Below, piece after piece: positions 1 through 9,468 of a stretch of 48,628 nucleotides of DNA. The stretch covers positions 1 through 48,628 of the forward strand of contig JAFQCX010000036.1 of assembly GCA_017416245.1 (NCBI GenBank), in the 5' to 3' direction. The notes beneath the pieces were generated by a model, which was not told the DNA's origin, searched no databases, and saw only the letters and a list, made by a program, of their open reading frames with translations. The translations under genes and the position numbers were made by a program. Numbering within the stretch: the stretch's first letter is position 1; every line of letters begins with the position of its first letter. The DNA is from Oscillospiraceae bacterium (GTDB lineage: Bacteria; Bacillota; Clostridia; Oscillospirales; Oscillospiraceae).

Positions 1-2346
1 CATTTCAATTGTTTGTATCAGCTTGCCATTGTTGTAGACCTTTGCTATCTTGTACTCGCCGGTGGCGTTCATCCAGGATACGCGGTATACCGCATCCTCC
101 TTGGTAGCTGCGGAGATATCGTTGATCCGCATACCGGTGTCTGCTTCATAGAGCCGCAGCTCTGTGGTCACGCCGGTTGCGCGCAGGCGGTAGTTATCGA
201 TATAAGCTTTATCCACATTAGTAGCGGAGAAGGCTATGTTCTTTACAGGAATGGTCACCTGCCCCATAGCTACATTCTTCTTCTCGGCAACCAGGGAGCC
301 GTCCGCGTTCTTTACGGTATAGGTGCTGGTAAACGCATTTTCGTTACGGAAGTCCACTTCTCTGCTGATGATGTAGGTCTTCCCTGCTGTTACGCTTGCC
401 AGTTCGGTGGTTCCGTTATAGTAGACCTTGCCGCCGGAGATCTTGATGCCGCTGTCGTTTTCACCGCAGGAGAGGACCTGCAGCTCGCCGCTACCCGGTA
501 CTGTCACCGTCACTTCCCAGATCTGCTGCTTGGCATAGCTGTCGCCTGCGGTGACATTCAGAGGGATCTTTGTATTCTCAAGCACTACATCGCCGGTCAT
601 TTCCAAGGCCTTGCTGCCGTTATGGCTCTGCACAGTAAGACCCGTTGCGCCGATGATCCAGCCGTCGGAATGACGGGCAGTAGACTTTGTAAAGGCAGCG
701 CCTGCATTGTAGGTCTCAAAGTTCTCCTCGTAGGCGGGGTATTTCTCATAACGGTCTGTGTCGTTAACAAAAACAGGCGTTACATCTGCGGGGGTTTCGA
801 TCCAGTAGCCGCAGGTGCCTGTGGCAAAGATCTTTTTATCCTCAATGATCCTACCCCGGGGGAAGATCACCGTTTCACCGTCAATGGTGAAGGTAGGCGC
901 TTCGTCCTTCACTTTAAAGCTCGCGAGGGTCGTGCCTTCACAGGTGTTGGGTGTAATACGCCACACGTTTCTGCCCGCTGCGTACATGCCGGACAGAACG
1001 AAGTTGCTGTTCCAGGTTTTGGGAATGAAAATGGGCTTTCTGTCTGTATAGCCCACCACACGGGTCAGTTCTTTCAGGATCTCAGAGATGTTCCGTATGA
1101 CATCGGTATAATCATACGGATCGTCATTTTCATCGGTGTCACGAGGGCCGATCACGTAGCCGATGAAGGGCTTGGGATCCAGTAGGCCGATGTGGAACAG
1201 GGTTTCTGCATAATAGGGTGTGTAGGCTATGCCGTTTGCAGGACGTGTCGTAGCCGCCTGGTAGTTGAAGCCGGCAAGCCACGCGCTGACCTGCTTATTA
1301 TCTGAGGAGGCATACATCTCCTTAAAGATATTGGTTTCCATCAAAAATGCATTGAAGGGATTGTCCTCATACACAGCCTCATTGTAGGTTATGGGGGTTA
1401 CGTATTTGGTACTGGTATTCCGCATACCGCTGTAGGGTCTTCTTAAGTACATGTTTTCGTTTGCGGTGTTACCTGCATACATTGTGTTACCGGCTGGATT
1501 GAGCTGACCGCCATCCTGGCTGGTGCCCTCCTCCCACTGGTTGCCGCCGGGGAAGCGGTAGTTACTTGTGTATGCCTCGGGATAGAGCTCCGTAAAGGGA
1601 GAGCAGGCCTCGTTGATATAGCGGCAGTAGCGGTTACGCATAACCGCATTCCAAATGGAGTATTCAGCGCCGCCGGTTATAGAATAGATCTCAGATTTAT
1701 CCCCTCCCACCTGCTCGTAGAACTTGAAACCTCTTTCTACCAGGTAGGGGCGCACATCAGTTGCATAACGGGGGTCATTGACAATATCATTAAAGATATT
1801 CTTTTTCAGCTGGACGGTGACCGGTGTTCCCTCTTCCTCATCTATAATGGTTGTCTTTTCCTTGTATGCCTTATTGATGTAATAAGCGCCGATGGGAGAA
1901 TACTCCGTGTCAAAGATCAGGCCGTCGATCTTACCGCCGATTCTCTTATACTCGGTGAAGAACTCCTTCATCCAGGCCTTAAACATAGCCACGGTCTTGT
2001 CCATATAGATCATATGCTCCACCTGCGCCTCAACAGCCAGGGGGAAGTTTATGTAGCGCGTACCCTCAGGCCGGCTGTTAAACTCTTCCTTCAGCTTTTG
2101 GGCCATTGTGGGAATGTCCGTGGTATCGTACAGGGTGAGGGTGATTTTTGTGTCACCTTCTTTAATATCCGTCAGCTGAGGTTTCGGCATGACTTCCACA
2201 TTATCCGGGAATTCCTTATAGGAGGGTCCCTGCCAGTTTACAAAATAGAACGGGGATTTTTCATACTTGGCTGCGCTGCCAGGCACAACAGCGCCTAAGG
2301 AAATCAGGATCGCCAGGCATAATAAAACGGCTAACAGTCTTTTCAT
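1..2346 (-). CDS. Large secreted protein, C-terminus cut off by window edge
   Basis: The reading frame is open from an ATG at 2346 to base 1 (782 codons) and continues outside the window. Residues 1-26 form a typical signal peptide (positive start, long Leu/Ile core, small residues before the cut), so the product should be exported. I do not recognise the family of the main part, residues about 27-550. A stretch reading GGKIDGLIFDTEYSP resembles the end of a TIM-barrel beta strand carrying acidic residues, as in glycoside hydrolases, but this is only a resemblance. Residues about 555-735, starting near YEENFETYNAGAAF, look like a beta-sandwich of the LamG/concanavalin type that binds or surrounds carbohydrate. 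The gene follows a GH2 glycosidase but has its own consensus promoter and a terminator before it. A secreted glycan-acting protein is the best guess. Confidence 0.8.
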   Translation of the reverse strand, partial: MKRLLAVLLCLAILISLGAVVPGSAAKYEKSPFYFVNWQGPSYKEFPDNVEVMPKPQLTDIKEGDTKITLTLYDTTDIPTMAQKLKEEFNSRPEGTRYINFPLAVEAQVEHMIYMDKTVAMFKAWMKEFFTEYKRIGGKIDGLIFDTEYSPIGAYYINKAYKEKTTIIDEEEGTPVTVQLKKNIFNDIVNDPRYATDVRPYLVERGFKFYEQVGGDKSEIYSITGGAEYSIWNAVMRNRYCRYINEACSPFTELYPEAYTSNYRFPGGNQWEEGTSQDGGQLNPAGNTMYAGNTANENMYLRRPYSGMRNTSTKYVTPITYNEAVYEDNPFNAFLMETNIFKEMYASSDNKQVSAWLAGFNYQAATTRPANGIAYTPYYAETLFHIGLLDPKPFIGYVIGPRDTDENDDPYDYTDVIRNISEILKELTRVVGYTDRKPIFIPKTWNSNFVLSGMYAAGRNVWRITPNTCEGTTLASFKVKDEAPTFTIDGETVIFPRGRIIEDKKIFATGTCGYWIETPADVTPVFVNDTDRYEKYPAYEENFETYNAGAAFTKSTARHSDGWIIGATGLTVQSHNGSKALEMTGDVVLENTKIPLNVTAGDSYAKQQIWEVTVTVPGSGELQVLSCGENDSGIKISGGKVYYNGTTELASVTAGKTYIISREVDFRNENAFTSTYTVKNADGSLVAEKKNVAMGQVTIPVKNIAFSATNVDKAYIDNYRLRATGVTTELRLYEADTGMRINDISAATKEDAVYRVSWMNATGEYKIAKVYNNGKLIQTIEM

Positions 2347-2399
2347 CTTTTATCTCCTATCTGAATACTATCGATAAACCCTATGTTTATACTGGTTTA

Positions 2400-2428
2400 T
2401 TTATACTATATTTCGGCAGTTGTGTCAA
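2400..2428 (-). promoter_or_regulatory. Sigma-A promoter of the secreted protein gene
   Basis: On the minus strand a perfect -35 TTGACA (2428-2423) is followed after 17 bases by TATAAA (2405-2400). It lies about 55 bases upstream of the ATG at 2346 and just past the terminator of the GH2 gene, so the secreted protein is transcribed on its own. Confidence 0.8.
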
Positions 2429-2449
2429 CAAATTCTTGTGCAAAACTAA

Positions 2450-2479
2450 TATGAGGTGTGCCGTCTGGCACACCTCATA
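2450..2479 (-). terminator. Terminator of the GH2 gene
   Basis: A perfect stem of about 12 base pairs (arms ATGAGGTGTGCC and GGCACACCTCAT) with a four-base loop begins seven bases beyond the GH2 stop codon at 2486. The T tract that follows is weak (ATATTAGTTTT). Confidence 0.7.
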
Positions 2480-2485
2480 AGTTAT

Positions 2486-4729
2486 TTATTTAGGCGCTTT
2501 GATTCTGCTGAGCTTCTTGTTCAGTTTCAGCAGGTCTTCCTTGGTGAATTTGGCATCCATCATACCGCCTGCCATAGTCAGCAGACGCAGCACGGTGAAG
2601 CCGCCCATCATGCTCATCAGCTCGGGGGTCATATCAAAGCCCATGGGCTTTGCCTTTTCGCCCTTCTTGCCGCCACCAAGCATTTTGCCCATCAATTTAG
2701 CAAACAAGAGCTTACCGCGGAGAGTGGAGATCACATCGCTCATTTTGGAGTTCAGAGAGAGTCTGCCGGGCTTTTCCTCAATGTCAAACCAGTTGAGGAT
2801 CGCGCCAACCTCTACCAAACGGTAGTCCTCGTTGAAGGTATCTACCTTGCGGATCATACCCTCGTCACGCAGCTCCCCTGCTACAGCTTCCAGCTTGGTC
2901 TCGCCGGCATTGGGTACTTCAAAGTAGAAGAAGTGGTCGGGCGCTTCCTTTACACCCAGGCTCTCGCCGTTGGCGAACAGCTCAACAGCAGGCTGGTTGG
3001 AGTAAACGGTCACCTTGGTTACGTCCTCAACACGGTCAACATAGCGCTTGCCGCACAGGTGGACGAAGGGCTCGTCACTGAGCCATGCCTTGTAGGCATA
3101 GAAGGAATCCTTCTTGTACTTGCGGTCAAAGGTCACAAGACCCTTGTGGTTCTGGCCGTTTTCGCCGCCCTCTGCACGGGCATCGGCGCCGAAGTCGAAC
3201 ATATTCCACACGTGGGTTGCCCACATATACTTGCGGGTAAACAGCTGCTTGATCAGCTCCTCGTGGTAGTATGCCTGGTACTCCTCGGTGTAGTCGCCCT
3301 GGCGGGGATCGGAGTTATGCCAGTTCAGGGCTTCACAGCCGTACTCGGAGCAGCCAATGGGAATATTGGGGTGCATAGCGTGGAACTTATCGAACCAGGG
3401 TCCGTTCATAGAAGTGTCGCCGCCGTACCAGCCGAAGTAGTGGTTGTAGGAGACCACATCGGGAATCTGCAGGTAGGGATCGTCCATCTTACACATGGAA
3501 ACTGCTGCGATGGTGGTGAGTCTGGTCTTATCCATTTCGTGGCACAGATCGTTGAGGATACGGTGGTTCTCCAGTAGATCAGCGTCACTGCCGCCGATGG
3601 AGATCTCATTGCTAAGACCCCAAACCACGATGGAAGGGTGGTTGTAGTTCTGAGAAATCAGTTCCTTCATCTGGCTGATGGTGTTCTCCCGGCCGGTGGG
3701 CATATGCTTGGAGATGTAGGGAATCTCTGCCCAGATCACAAGACCCTTCTCATCACACAGATCGTAGAAGTACTGATCGTGCTGATAGTGGGCAAGACGG
3801 ATGGTGGTTGCACCCACCTCGCAGATCAGCTCGATGTCCTCCTTATGATCCTCGGGACTCAGGGCATTACCTTTACCCCAACGGTCCTGGTGACGGGATA
3901 CGCCACGCAGAGGATACTCCTCGCCGTTAAGGATAAAGCCGTTATCGGGGTGGATCTCAAAGCTGCGGCAACCGAAGCGGGTATCCACGCTATCGATGGC
4001 GTTGCCCTCTTCCAGCAAAGCAGCCTGTGCGGTGTACAGGTAGGGATTCTTGCGGCCGTGCCACTTATTAACGTTCTCAATGGTGAAGTTCACCTTGGTG
4101 TCTGCGCTGACAGTCTGAGCAACCAGGTTGCCCTCACGATCGGTGATAGTGTAGGAAATTTCTTGACCGTCCTTCTTGTTGGTCACAAACACTTCTACTT
4201 CCACATTGGCATTATTGCCGTCCACTACAGGGGTAACCTTGATACCGGGAGCGCCGTAGTAGCTAAGATCAAAGTGGGACTGGCTCACGCAGATGATGTT
4301 TACATCACGATACAGACCGCCGTAGAAGGTGAAGTCTGCCATTTGGGGATATACGGTCTCGTTGGCTGCGTTGTCCACAGAGATCACCAGCAGGTTCTCC
4401 TCCTGCAGGTTTTCGGTCAGCTCCACACGCCAGGTGGAGTAGCCGCCGTCGTGGTGAGCAAGCTTTGCGCCGTTTAAGGTTACATCGGCAGAGGAGTTTG
4501 CGCCGCGGATCTCCAGATAGTAGCGATCAGCTCCGGGCAGCTCGGACTTGGTGAAGGACTTGGCATACTGGCAAGTACCGCGGAAATAGTCGTTGCCGCC
4601 ATCCTGTCCGTCCACTGCGTTCCAGCAGTGAGGAACACTCACCTGCTCCCAGTCTGCAGGCAGCGCTGCAGGCACCTCGGCCTGCTTTGCAAACAGCCAG
4701 GAAGCGTTAAAATTGAATACATTTCTCAT
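2486..4729 (-). CDS. Glycoside hydrolase family 2 (beta-galactosidase or beta-glucuronidase)
   Basis: This 747-residue enzyme has the GH2 layout: jelly-roll sugar-binding domain (about 1-150), immunoglobulin-like domain (about 155-260), TIM barrel (about 260-560) and a C-terminal extension. The general acid/base is E375 in GLSNEIS and the nucleophile is E462 in CSEYG. N527-H528-K529-G530 matches the NxKG signature used to recognise beta-glucuronidases, but some Bacteroidetes-type GH2 beta-galactosidases carry the same pattern, so the substrate stays open. Residues about 655-747 form a Lys/Met/Leu-rich helical tail that is not part of the core fold. There is no signal peptide, so it should act in the cytoplasm on a sugar brought in by the symporter encoded just upstream. 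The start has an AAGGAG site seven bases upstream. Confidence 0.93.
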   Translation of the reverse strand: MRNVFNFNASWLFAKQAEVPAALPADWEQVSVPHCWNAVDGQDGGNDYFRGTCQYAKSFTKSELPGADRYYLEIRGANSSADVTLNGAKLAHHDGGYSTWRVELTENLQEENLLVISVDNAANETVYPQMADFTFYGGLYRDVNIICVSQSHFDLSYYGAPGIKVTPVVDGNNANVEVEVFVTNKKDGQEISYTITDREGNLVAQTVSADTKVNFTIENVNKWHGRKNPYLYTAQAALLEEGNAIDSVDTRFGCRSFEIHPDNGFILNGEEYPLRGVSRHQDRWGKGNALSPEDHKEDIELICEVGATTIRLAHYQHDQYFYDLCDEKGLVIWAEIPYISKHMPTGRENTISQMKELISQNYNHPSIVVWGLSNEISIGGSDADLLENHRILNDLCHEMDKTRLTTIAAVSMCKMDDPYLQIPDVVSYNHYFGWYGGDTSMNGPWFDKFHAMHPNIPIGCSEYGCEALNWHNSDPRQGDYTEEYQAYYHEELIKQLFTRKYMWATHVWNMFDFGADARAEGGENGQNHKGLVTFDRKYKKDSFYAYKAWLSDEPFVHLCGKRYVDRVEDVTKVTVYSNQPAVELFANGESLGVKEAPDHFFYFEVPNAGETKLEAVAGELRDEGMIRKVDTFNEDYRLVEVGAILNWFDIEEKPGRLSLNSKMSDVISTLRGKLLFAKLMGKMLGGGKKGEKAKPMGFDMTPELMSMMGGFTVLRLLTMAGGMMDAKFTKEDLLKLNKKLSRIKAPK

Positions 4730-4751
4730 AAATATCTCCTTCCGGAAAATG

Positions 4752-4778
4752 CCGGGCAGGCATTTTCTGCCTGCCCGG
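4752..4778 (-). other. Strong hairpin between symporter and GH2 genes
   Basis: A perfect 10-bp GC-rich stem (CCGGGCAGGC / GCCTGCCCGG, seven-base loop) fills the 67-base gap between the two genes. It lacks a good T tract on either strand, so it more likely stabilises the upstream mRNA or partly attenuates it than ends transcription. Confidence 0.6.
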
Positions 4779-4796
4779 ACATGGTTTTACATACAA

Positions 4797-6254
4797 TTAT
4801 TCAGCAATTCTTCTTGCTTCCAACTCTTCGTTCATAACTGCAAGGGTCTTCTTGTCCAGATTATAAACCAGACCCAGACCCACAAACAGGAAGATGCCGG
4901 CAACCAGGAACAGGATGCCTACCAGCTGACGAACCTCCAGAGCAAAGGCCCAGTCAAACAGGGTAACATCAATTTCGGTGAACTTTCCGGCTGCGTCGGG
5001 CTTAGCATTATTCACATAGCCCATGCCCTGCATAATGGTCAGAGCAACGGCGGGGCCAACGCCCTGAGCCAGCTTGCGGAAGAAGGAGTGCAGAGAATAC
5101 ACAACGCCTTCCTCACGGGAGCCGGTCTTCCACTCGTTGTAGTCGATGGCATCGCCCATCATAGCCCAGGAAACAGTGGAGTAGATACCTATGCCCAAAG
5201 CCATAATCAGCTGCGCAACCACATACATAATCAGGTCAATTCCGGTGTTGTTCTCAGCAACAGGAATAATACCCAAAGGTGCCAGCAGCAGAACAGCAGC
5301 GCCGGCTACATAGCAGATAGAGCCAACGATGGAAAGCTCCTTCTTGCCGTACTTGGTAACCATCTTACGGGCCAAGGGAGTAAAGACCACGATAGGAATC
5401 ATGGAGAACATCGTGATCAGACCGGAGATCTGAGCGTTCTTGAAGTAAATCTGGAAGGTAACAGAAACCGCGGTATTTGCGCCCTGCATACCAATGAACA
5501 TACCCATAGCTGCCAGAGTTGCGCCAACTGCGGGACGGTTCTTCAGGAAGTTGCCCATAGCCTTGATAACATTGAACTTGGGCATCTCTTCACCGGTGGT
5601 AGCCTCGGTATCCACGCGGATCTCGGTGTTCTTGATCATAAACTGGAAGCACAGGAAGCCCAGACCGCCCATAACCAGAGCAGCAACGAACACCATAGGA
5701 CCATTCAGGGACTGATCCTTGTTATAAACCAGGAAAGGCAGAATGACCATAGGCACCATATTGCCGATCATAGAGCCGATGGAACGCCATGCGGACAAGG
5801 ATGCGCGGTCAGCAGGCTCCTTGGAAATCAGGGACAGCAAGCTGCCGTAGGGAACGTTTGCTACGGTGTAGAAAGCATCCCAAACAATGTAGCCGGCCAT
5901 GAAGACGATGATCTTCGCCCACTCGGGAGCGCCCGGCACAGGAATGAAGCAAAGCGCGCCGCCAACGATCAAGCCGATAGAGCCTACCCAGATGTACTGC
6001 AGGAACTTGTTTCTCTTATACTTATGTCTGTCGGAGTCGATCATAGTACCGATCAGAGGATCGTTGATAGCATCCCACACCTGCAGGATAACGATCAACA
6101 GAGAATACCATGCGCTCAAGCCCATAACCTGGGTCCAGAACAGAGGCATAATGGTGCCCTTCAGGGCAAAGCTCATGTTACAGCCCAAATCGCCGGCTGC
6201 ATAGGCAACGGAGTCGCGAATGCCAAAGGGACGAAGTTGTTTTGTCGCTTTCAC
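4797..6254 (-). CDS. GPH-family sugar:cation symporter (MFS fold)
   Basis: The protein has 485 residues and about 12 hydrophobic segments. Its N-terminal part reads SVAYAAGDLGCNMSFAL and then WDAINDPLIGTMIDSDRHKYK, which is the hallmark of the glycoside-pentoside-hexuronide (MelB/GusB) family. These carriers import glycosides with Na+ or H+. I place the start at the GTG at 6254 because a GAGGAGG site lies eight bases before it; an in-frame ATG 14 codons earlier has no such site. The GH2 gene follows by 67 bases and the two form an import-then-hydrolyse pair. The AraC gene is divergent and is the obvious regulator. Confidence 0.92.
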   Translation of the reverse strand: MKATKQLRPFGIRDSVAYAAGDLGCNMSFALKGTIMPLFWTQVMGLSAWYSLLIVILQVWDAINDPLIGTMIDSDRHKYKRNKFLQYIWVGSIGLIVGGALCFIPVPGAPEWAKIIVFMAGYIVWDAFYTVANVPYGSLLSLISKEPADRASLSAWRSIGSMIGNMVPMVILPFLVYNKDQSLNGPMVFVAALVMGGLGFLCFQFMIKNTEIRVDTEATTGEEMPKFNVIKAMGNFLKNRPAVGATLAAMGMFIGMQGANTAVSVTFQIYFKNAQISGLITMFSMIPIVVFTPLARKMVTKYGKKELSIVGSICYVAGAAVLLLAPLGIIPVAENNTGIDLIMYVVAQLIMALGIGIYSTVSWAMMGDAIDYNEWKTGSREEGVVYSLHSFFRKLAQGVGPAVALTIMQGMGYVNNAKPDAAGKFTEIDVTLFDWAFALEVRQLVGILFLVAGIFLFVGLGLVYNLDKKTLAVMNEELEARRIAE

Positions 6255-6334
6255 AAAGAAAACCTCCTCAACATTTTTAACAAAGAAATCTGTCACAACG
6301 ATTTCTTTTTTTACATTTTACCATACATAACCTC

Positions 6335-6363
6335 TTGCGAAAACAACAATTCTCTGTTATTAT
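6335..6363 (+). promoter_or_regulatory. Promoter of the AraC regulator
   Basis: TTGCGA (6335-6340), a 17-base spacer and TATTAT (6358-6363) stand 35 bases upstream of the TTG start at 6398. Their position argues against any coding start upstream of 6398. Confidence 0.65.
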
Positions 6364-6397
6364 AACACATATCTCACACAAGTATGGAGGTGTCCTT

Positions 6398-7588
6398 TTG
6401 GAGAAAACGATCCTCTTTCTGCAACAGCTGCTGGAATGCGCTTCCGGCGTATCTTTAGCCTGCGTTCCCAATGCAGCATCCACCGTAGCAGCATTTCTGA
6501 AGGGCAGCACGAAGCATATTTTTGACCGGCTGACACCACAATATTTTATGCCCGCCATTGCCGAGGATGTCCTCTGTGAGCATCGCATACTGGAGCGTAT
6601 CACCTATTTGGCATATGAAAACCGGCAGGATAACACGGTCATTTTTCTCGGGCCGGTCTTGACCCAACCCTACTCCCGGGAGGATATGCTCGCTGTTATA
6701 GAACGAAACAATGTTCCCAAGCAGATGATATCCCCTATTTTGCAGTATTGCAGCCGCTTGGCTGTGGTGCCCGGCCATATACTATACCGAATGGGGGATC
6801 TAATCGTCCGCCACCTGACAGGGCAGGAAAAGCCCCTGGATATTGCGCAGGAAAAGCCCCTCCCCTCCCCGGAAGGATTACTGCTGCACCAGGCCATTCC
6901 TATGGGTGAGAACATTGTAAAAATGCGGCAGGTGGAAATGCGGTACGAGCACAGCGCCGCCCTTACCGACGCCATCAAGCAGGGTAATCTCTCCCTTGCC
7001 CTGCATATGATCGGGCAGTACTCCCCCGGTGAGCAGACGCCGGTGCGTAACAGCAATCCCCTGCGAAATGCCCAAAACTACTGCATCGTGCTGAACACCC
7101 AGCTCCGTCACGCCCTGGAGGAATCCGGCATTCACCCCTATCAGATCGATACCCTTTCCAATGAAATCGGTTTGGAAATCGAGCAAATAAAAAACATCTC
7201 CCAAATGCCTGCATTCTTCAACAGTGTGATTCGCAGGTACTGTCGGCTGGTGCAGGAACACGCCTATCCCAATTTAAAGCCCCTTGTGAACCTGGCGGTC
7301 ACCTACATCAAGGAGCATTTGGCGGACAATCTGACGGTAAAGGACACTGCCAGGGCGCTGACGGTGAACGCCAACTATCTGTCTACCCTGTTTCACAAGG
7401 AGATGGGTATGACCTTTATCGATTTTGTAAACAAGGAACGGACCAATCAAGCGGCTGCCCTGTTAAAGCACACCAATCTGCAGATTCAGCAGATCGCCAC
7501 TACCGTAGGGTACAACAACACCAGTTATTTTGCCAGGCAATTTGTACGGTTTCAGGGAAACTCCCCCAGCCAATACAGACGAAGCTAA
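6398..7588 (+). CDS. AraC-family transcription regulator of the GH2/symporter pair
   Basis: This 396-residue protein ends in an AraC/XylS DNA-binding domain (about the last 100 residues). The first helix-turn-helix is near VKDTARALTVNANYLSTLF and the second near IQQIATTVGYNNTSYFARQF, followed by the usual FxxxxGxSPSQYR ending. The N-terminal 280 residues are not a recognisable cupin; this shape is common in Clostridia regulators of sugar genes. A TTG start at 6398 is chosen because GGAGGTG precedes it by five bases and the promoter occupies the region just upstream. The gene diverges from the symporter/GH2 unit, so it probably activates it when the glycoside or its product is present (inference). 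Confidence 0.9.
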   Translation: MEKTILFLQQLLECASGVSLACVPNAASTVAAFLKGSTKHIFDRLTPQYFMPAIAEDVLCEHRILERITYLAYENRQDNTVIFLGPVLTQPYSREDMLAVIERNNVPKQMISPILQYCSRLAVVPGHILYRMGDLIVRHLTGQEKPLDIAQEKPLPSPEGLLLHQAIPMGENIVKMRQVEMRYEHSAALTDAIKQGNLSLALHMIGQYSPGEQTPVRNSNPLRNAQNYCIVLNTQLRHALEESGIHPYQIDTLSNEIGLEIEQIKNISQMPAFFNSVIRRYCRLVQEHAYPNLKPLVNLAVTYIKEHLADNLTVKDTARALTVNANYLSTLFHKEMGMTFIDFVNKERTNQAAALLKHTNLQIQQIATTVGYNNTSYFARQFVRFQGNSPSQYRRS

Positions 7589-7615
7589 AAAATGGAGGCA
7601 TATGCCTCCATTTTT
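7589..7615. terminator. Bidirectional terminator
   Basis: A perfect palindrome (AAATGGAGGCAT / ATGCCTCCATTT) flanked by A and T runs lies between the converging AraC and aldo/keto reductase genes and can serve both. Confidence 0.85.
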
Positions 7616-8794
7616 TTAATACAGTTTCAGAATTTCCACCACTTTACGGGCAGTCTTATACAACGGTCCTTCCAGGGCTTTCTGAACGTTTTTCAGCTCC
7701 TGACGGATTTGGATACCCTGAGGGCAGTGGGTTTCGCATTTGCCGCAGCCGATGCAGTTATAGGCAGCGGTGGAATCCTGCCGGGCAGCGCTGCACATAA
7801 AATGCTCCTTAAGACCGGCAAATTTCCCTTCGGATGCCAGGCGGTTATAGGCTGCAAAGGCGCCGGGGATATCCACGCCCTTGGGACAGGGCATACAGTA
7901 GCCGCAGCCGGTGCAGCCCACCTTCATACCCGCATTGATGGCAGATACCACCTGCTTTAGCATCTGCTGCTCTTTTTCGCCCAGCTCGCCGATTTCCGTT
8001 TCCGAGGCGGTTTTCACGTTATCGGAAAGCATTTCCATAGAATTCATACCGGACAGAACGCAGGTGACCTCTTTCTGATCCCACAGCCATCGGAAGGCCC
8101 ACTGGGCAGGGGTGCGTTTTACGGGGTAATTTTCAAAAATTTCCCGTGCCTTTTGGGGCAGGCGGTTTACCAGCTTGCCACCACGCAGCGGCTCCATAAT
8201 AATCACAGGCAGACCCTTTTCGTGGGCATACTGTAAGCCTCTGCGGCCGGCCTGGGAATGTTCGTCCATATAGTTGTACTGGATCTGGCAGAAATCCCAA
8301 TCATAGGCATCCACCAGCTTGCAGAACATATCGGTATTGCCGTGGTAGGAAAAGCCGATCTGGCGGATCGCGCCGGAGGCTTTCTTTTCTTCCAGAAACT
8401 CCAGAATGCCTAACTTTTTCAGCTTCTCCCAAGTCTGCACGTCAGTGAGCATATGCATTAGATAATAATCGATGTAGTCGGTTTTCAGCCTCTTTAAATG
8501 CTCCTTGAACAATCGCTCCATACCCTCACGGGATTTGATCAGGTAATGGGGCAGCTTGGTGGCAATGTAGATCTTTTCGCGGACATTGTTTTTGGCGAAG
8601 ATCTCGCCGATGACAGCCTCGCTGCCGGGGTATATATAGGCAGTATCGAAGTAGTTGACACCGGCGTCTATTGCCGCCATCAATTCCCGCTCCGCCTCTG
8701 CCATATCGATTGACCCGCCGCTGCGCTGAAAGCGCATACAACCGAAGCCTAAGGTAGAAATTTCGTTGCCGTATTTGTCCTTGCGGTATTTCAT
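7616..8794 (-). CDS. Aldo/keto reductase with C-terminal two-[4Fe-4S] ferredoxin domain
   Basis: Residues 1-280 form an aldo/keto reductase barrel with the catalytic tetrad D50, Y55, K80 and H114. Residues about 285-392 hold two Cys clusters, C294-x2-C297-x2-C300-x2-C303-P and C347-x2-C350-x2-C353-x3-C357-P, as in bacterial ferredoxin domains. Such fused proteins are common in anaerobes and probably pass electrons between ferredoxin-like clusters and a carbonyl substrate; the substrate is unknown. The start codon overlaps the stop of the PAP2 gene by four bases (ATGA), so the two are translationally coupled. It is the last gene of a three-gene operon. Confidence 0.92.
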   Translation of the reverse strand: MKYRKDKYGNEISTLGFGCMRFQRSGGSIDMAEAERELMAAIDAGVNYFDTAYIYPGSEAVIGEIFAKNNVREKIYIATKLPHYLIKSREGMERLFKEHLKRLKTDYIDYYLMHMLTDVQTWEKLKKLGILEFLEEKKASGAIRQIGFSYHGNTDMFCKLVDAYDWDFCQIQYNYMDEHSQAGRRGLQYAHEKGLPVIIMEPLRGGKLVNRLPQKAREIFENYPVKRTPAQWAFRWLWDQKEVTCVLSGMNSMEMLSDNVKTASETEIGELGEKEQQMLKQVVSAINAGMKVGCTGCGYCMPCPKGVDIPGAFAAYNRLASEGKFAGLKEHFMCSAARQDSTAAYNCIGCGKCETHCPQGIQIRQELKNVQKALEGPLYKTARKVVEILKLY

Positions 8795-9468
8795 AGCTTC
8801 ACCTTTTTCCTTGCTTTATAATAGTTGCGGAAGGCAAATATCTCTGCTACCAAGCATACGGGGATCGCTGCAAAAATATCCACCACGGAATGCTGCTTGG
8901 TAAAGGCTACCGACAGGCAGACCATAACCACAAATACCGTTACGATGAGCTTTACGTACCACGCGGCAGACTTCTCTTTCAGCCACGCAGAGGCAATGCC
9001 CACGGAATATGCCACGTGCAAGGAGGGACATACGCCTGTATTGGTATCGAACTGATAGATGATGCCCATGATCCAGGTGAGGAAATTCTCTCTGGGGAAT
9101 TCCTCCGGGCGCAGGTCCTGACGGGTGGGAAATGCAATATAGCAAATCATCGCCAGCGCCTGAGTCACCATAATATAAGTTTGCAGGCCCTTGAAACTCT
9201 CTACGCTATACAAAAGGAAGTAGCCTAACGACAGAACGATCAAAACATACCAGCCCACATAAAAGATCACGAAAAATTCGTTAAAGGGAATCATATCATC
9301 CAGCGTGCACCACACAGGGTAGCAATCTTCCACGGGGATCAGATTTTCTGTCAGAAAATACAGGCAGAAATATACCACCCAGCCCAAAAGCAAAAGCAAA
9401 TGGCGGTACTGGGGCGAGGTAATGTTGGAAAGCCGCAGCTTGCGGTAATCAACCACAGGTTTTCTCAT
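8791..9468 (-). CDS. PAP2-superfamily membrane phosphatase
   Basis: The 225-residue protein has about six membrane segments. The PAP2 motifs are CPSLHVAYS (C147-S155, catalytic H151) and FTKQHSVVDIFAA, with H193 and D197. The placement of these motifs is typical of the inositol-phosphotransferase/Aur1-like branch of the PAP2 superfamily, which acts on lipid phosphates at the membrane. It overlaps the preceding acyltransferase gene by four bases and the following reductase gene by four bases. Together with the acyltransferase it suggests a role in making or remodelling a phospholipid or glycolipid; the exact lipid is not visible from the sequence. Confidence 0.88.
   Translation of the reverse strand: MRKPVVDYRKLRLSNITSPQYRHLLLLLGWVVYFCLYFLTENLIPVEDCYPVWCTLDDMIPFNEFFVIFYVGWYVLIVLSLGYFLLYSVESFKGLQTYIMVTQALAMICYIAFPTRQDLRPEEFPRENFLTWIMGIIYQFDTNTGVCPSLHVAYSVGIASAWLKEKSAAWYVKLIVTVFVVMVCLSVAFTKQHSVVDIFAAIPVCLVAEIFAFRNYYKARKKVKL

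Noticed and set aside
13-1185. 390-codon frame on the plus strand at the left edge
   Set aside because: It is antisense to the secreted protein whose frame is open over the full 2346 bases and starts with a signal peptide and promoter.
2486-4729. Firm naming of the GH2 enzyme as beta-glucuronidase
   Set aside because: The NxKG motif is present, but it also occurs in some GH2 beta-galactosidases, and no other glucuronide gene (such as uxaC or uxuA) is in the window.
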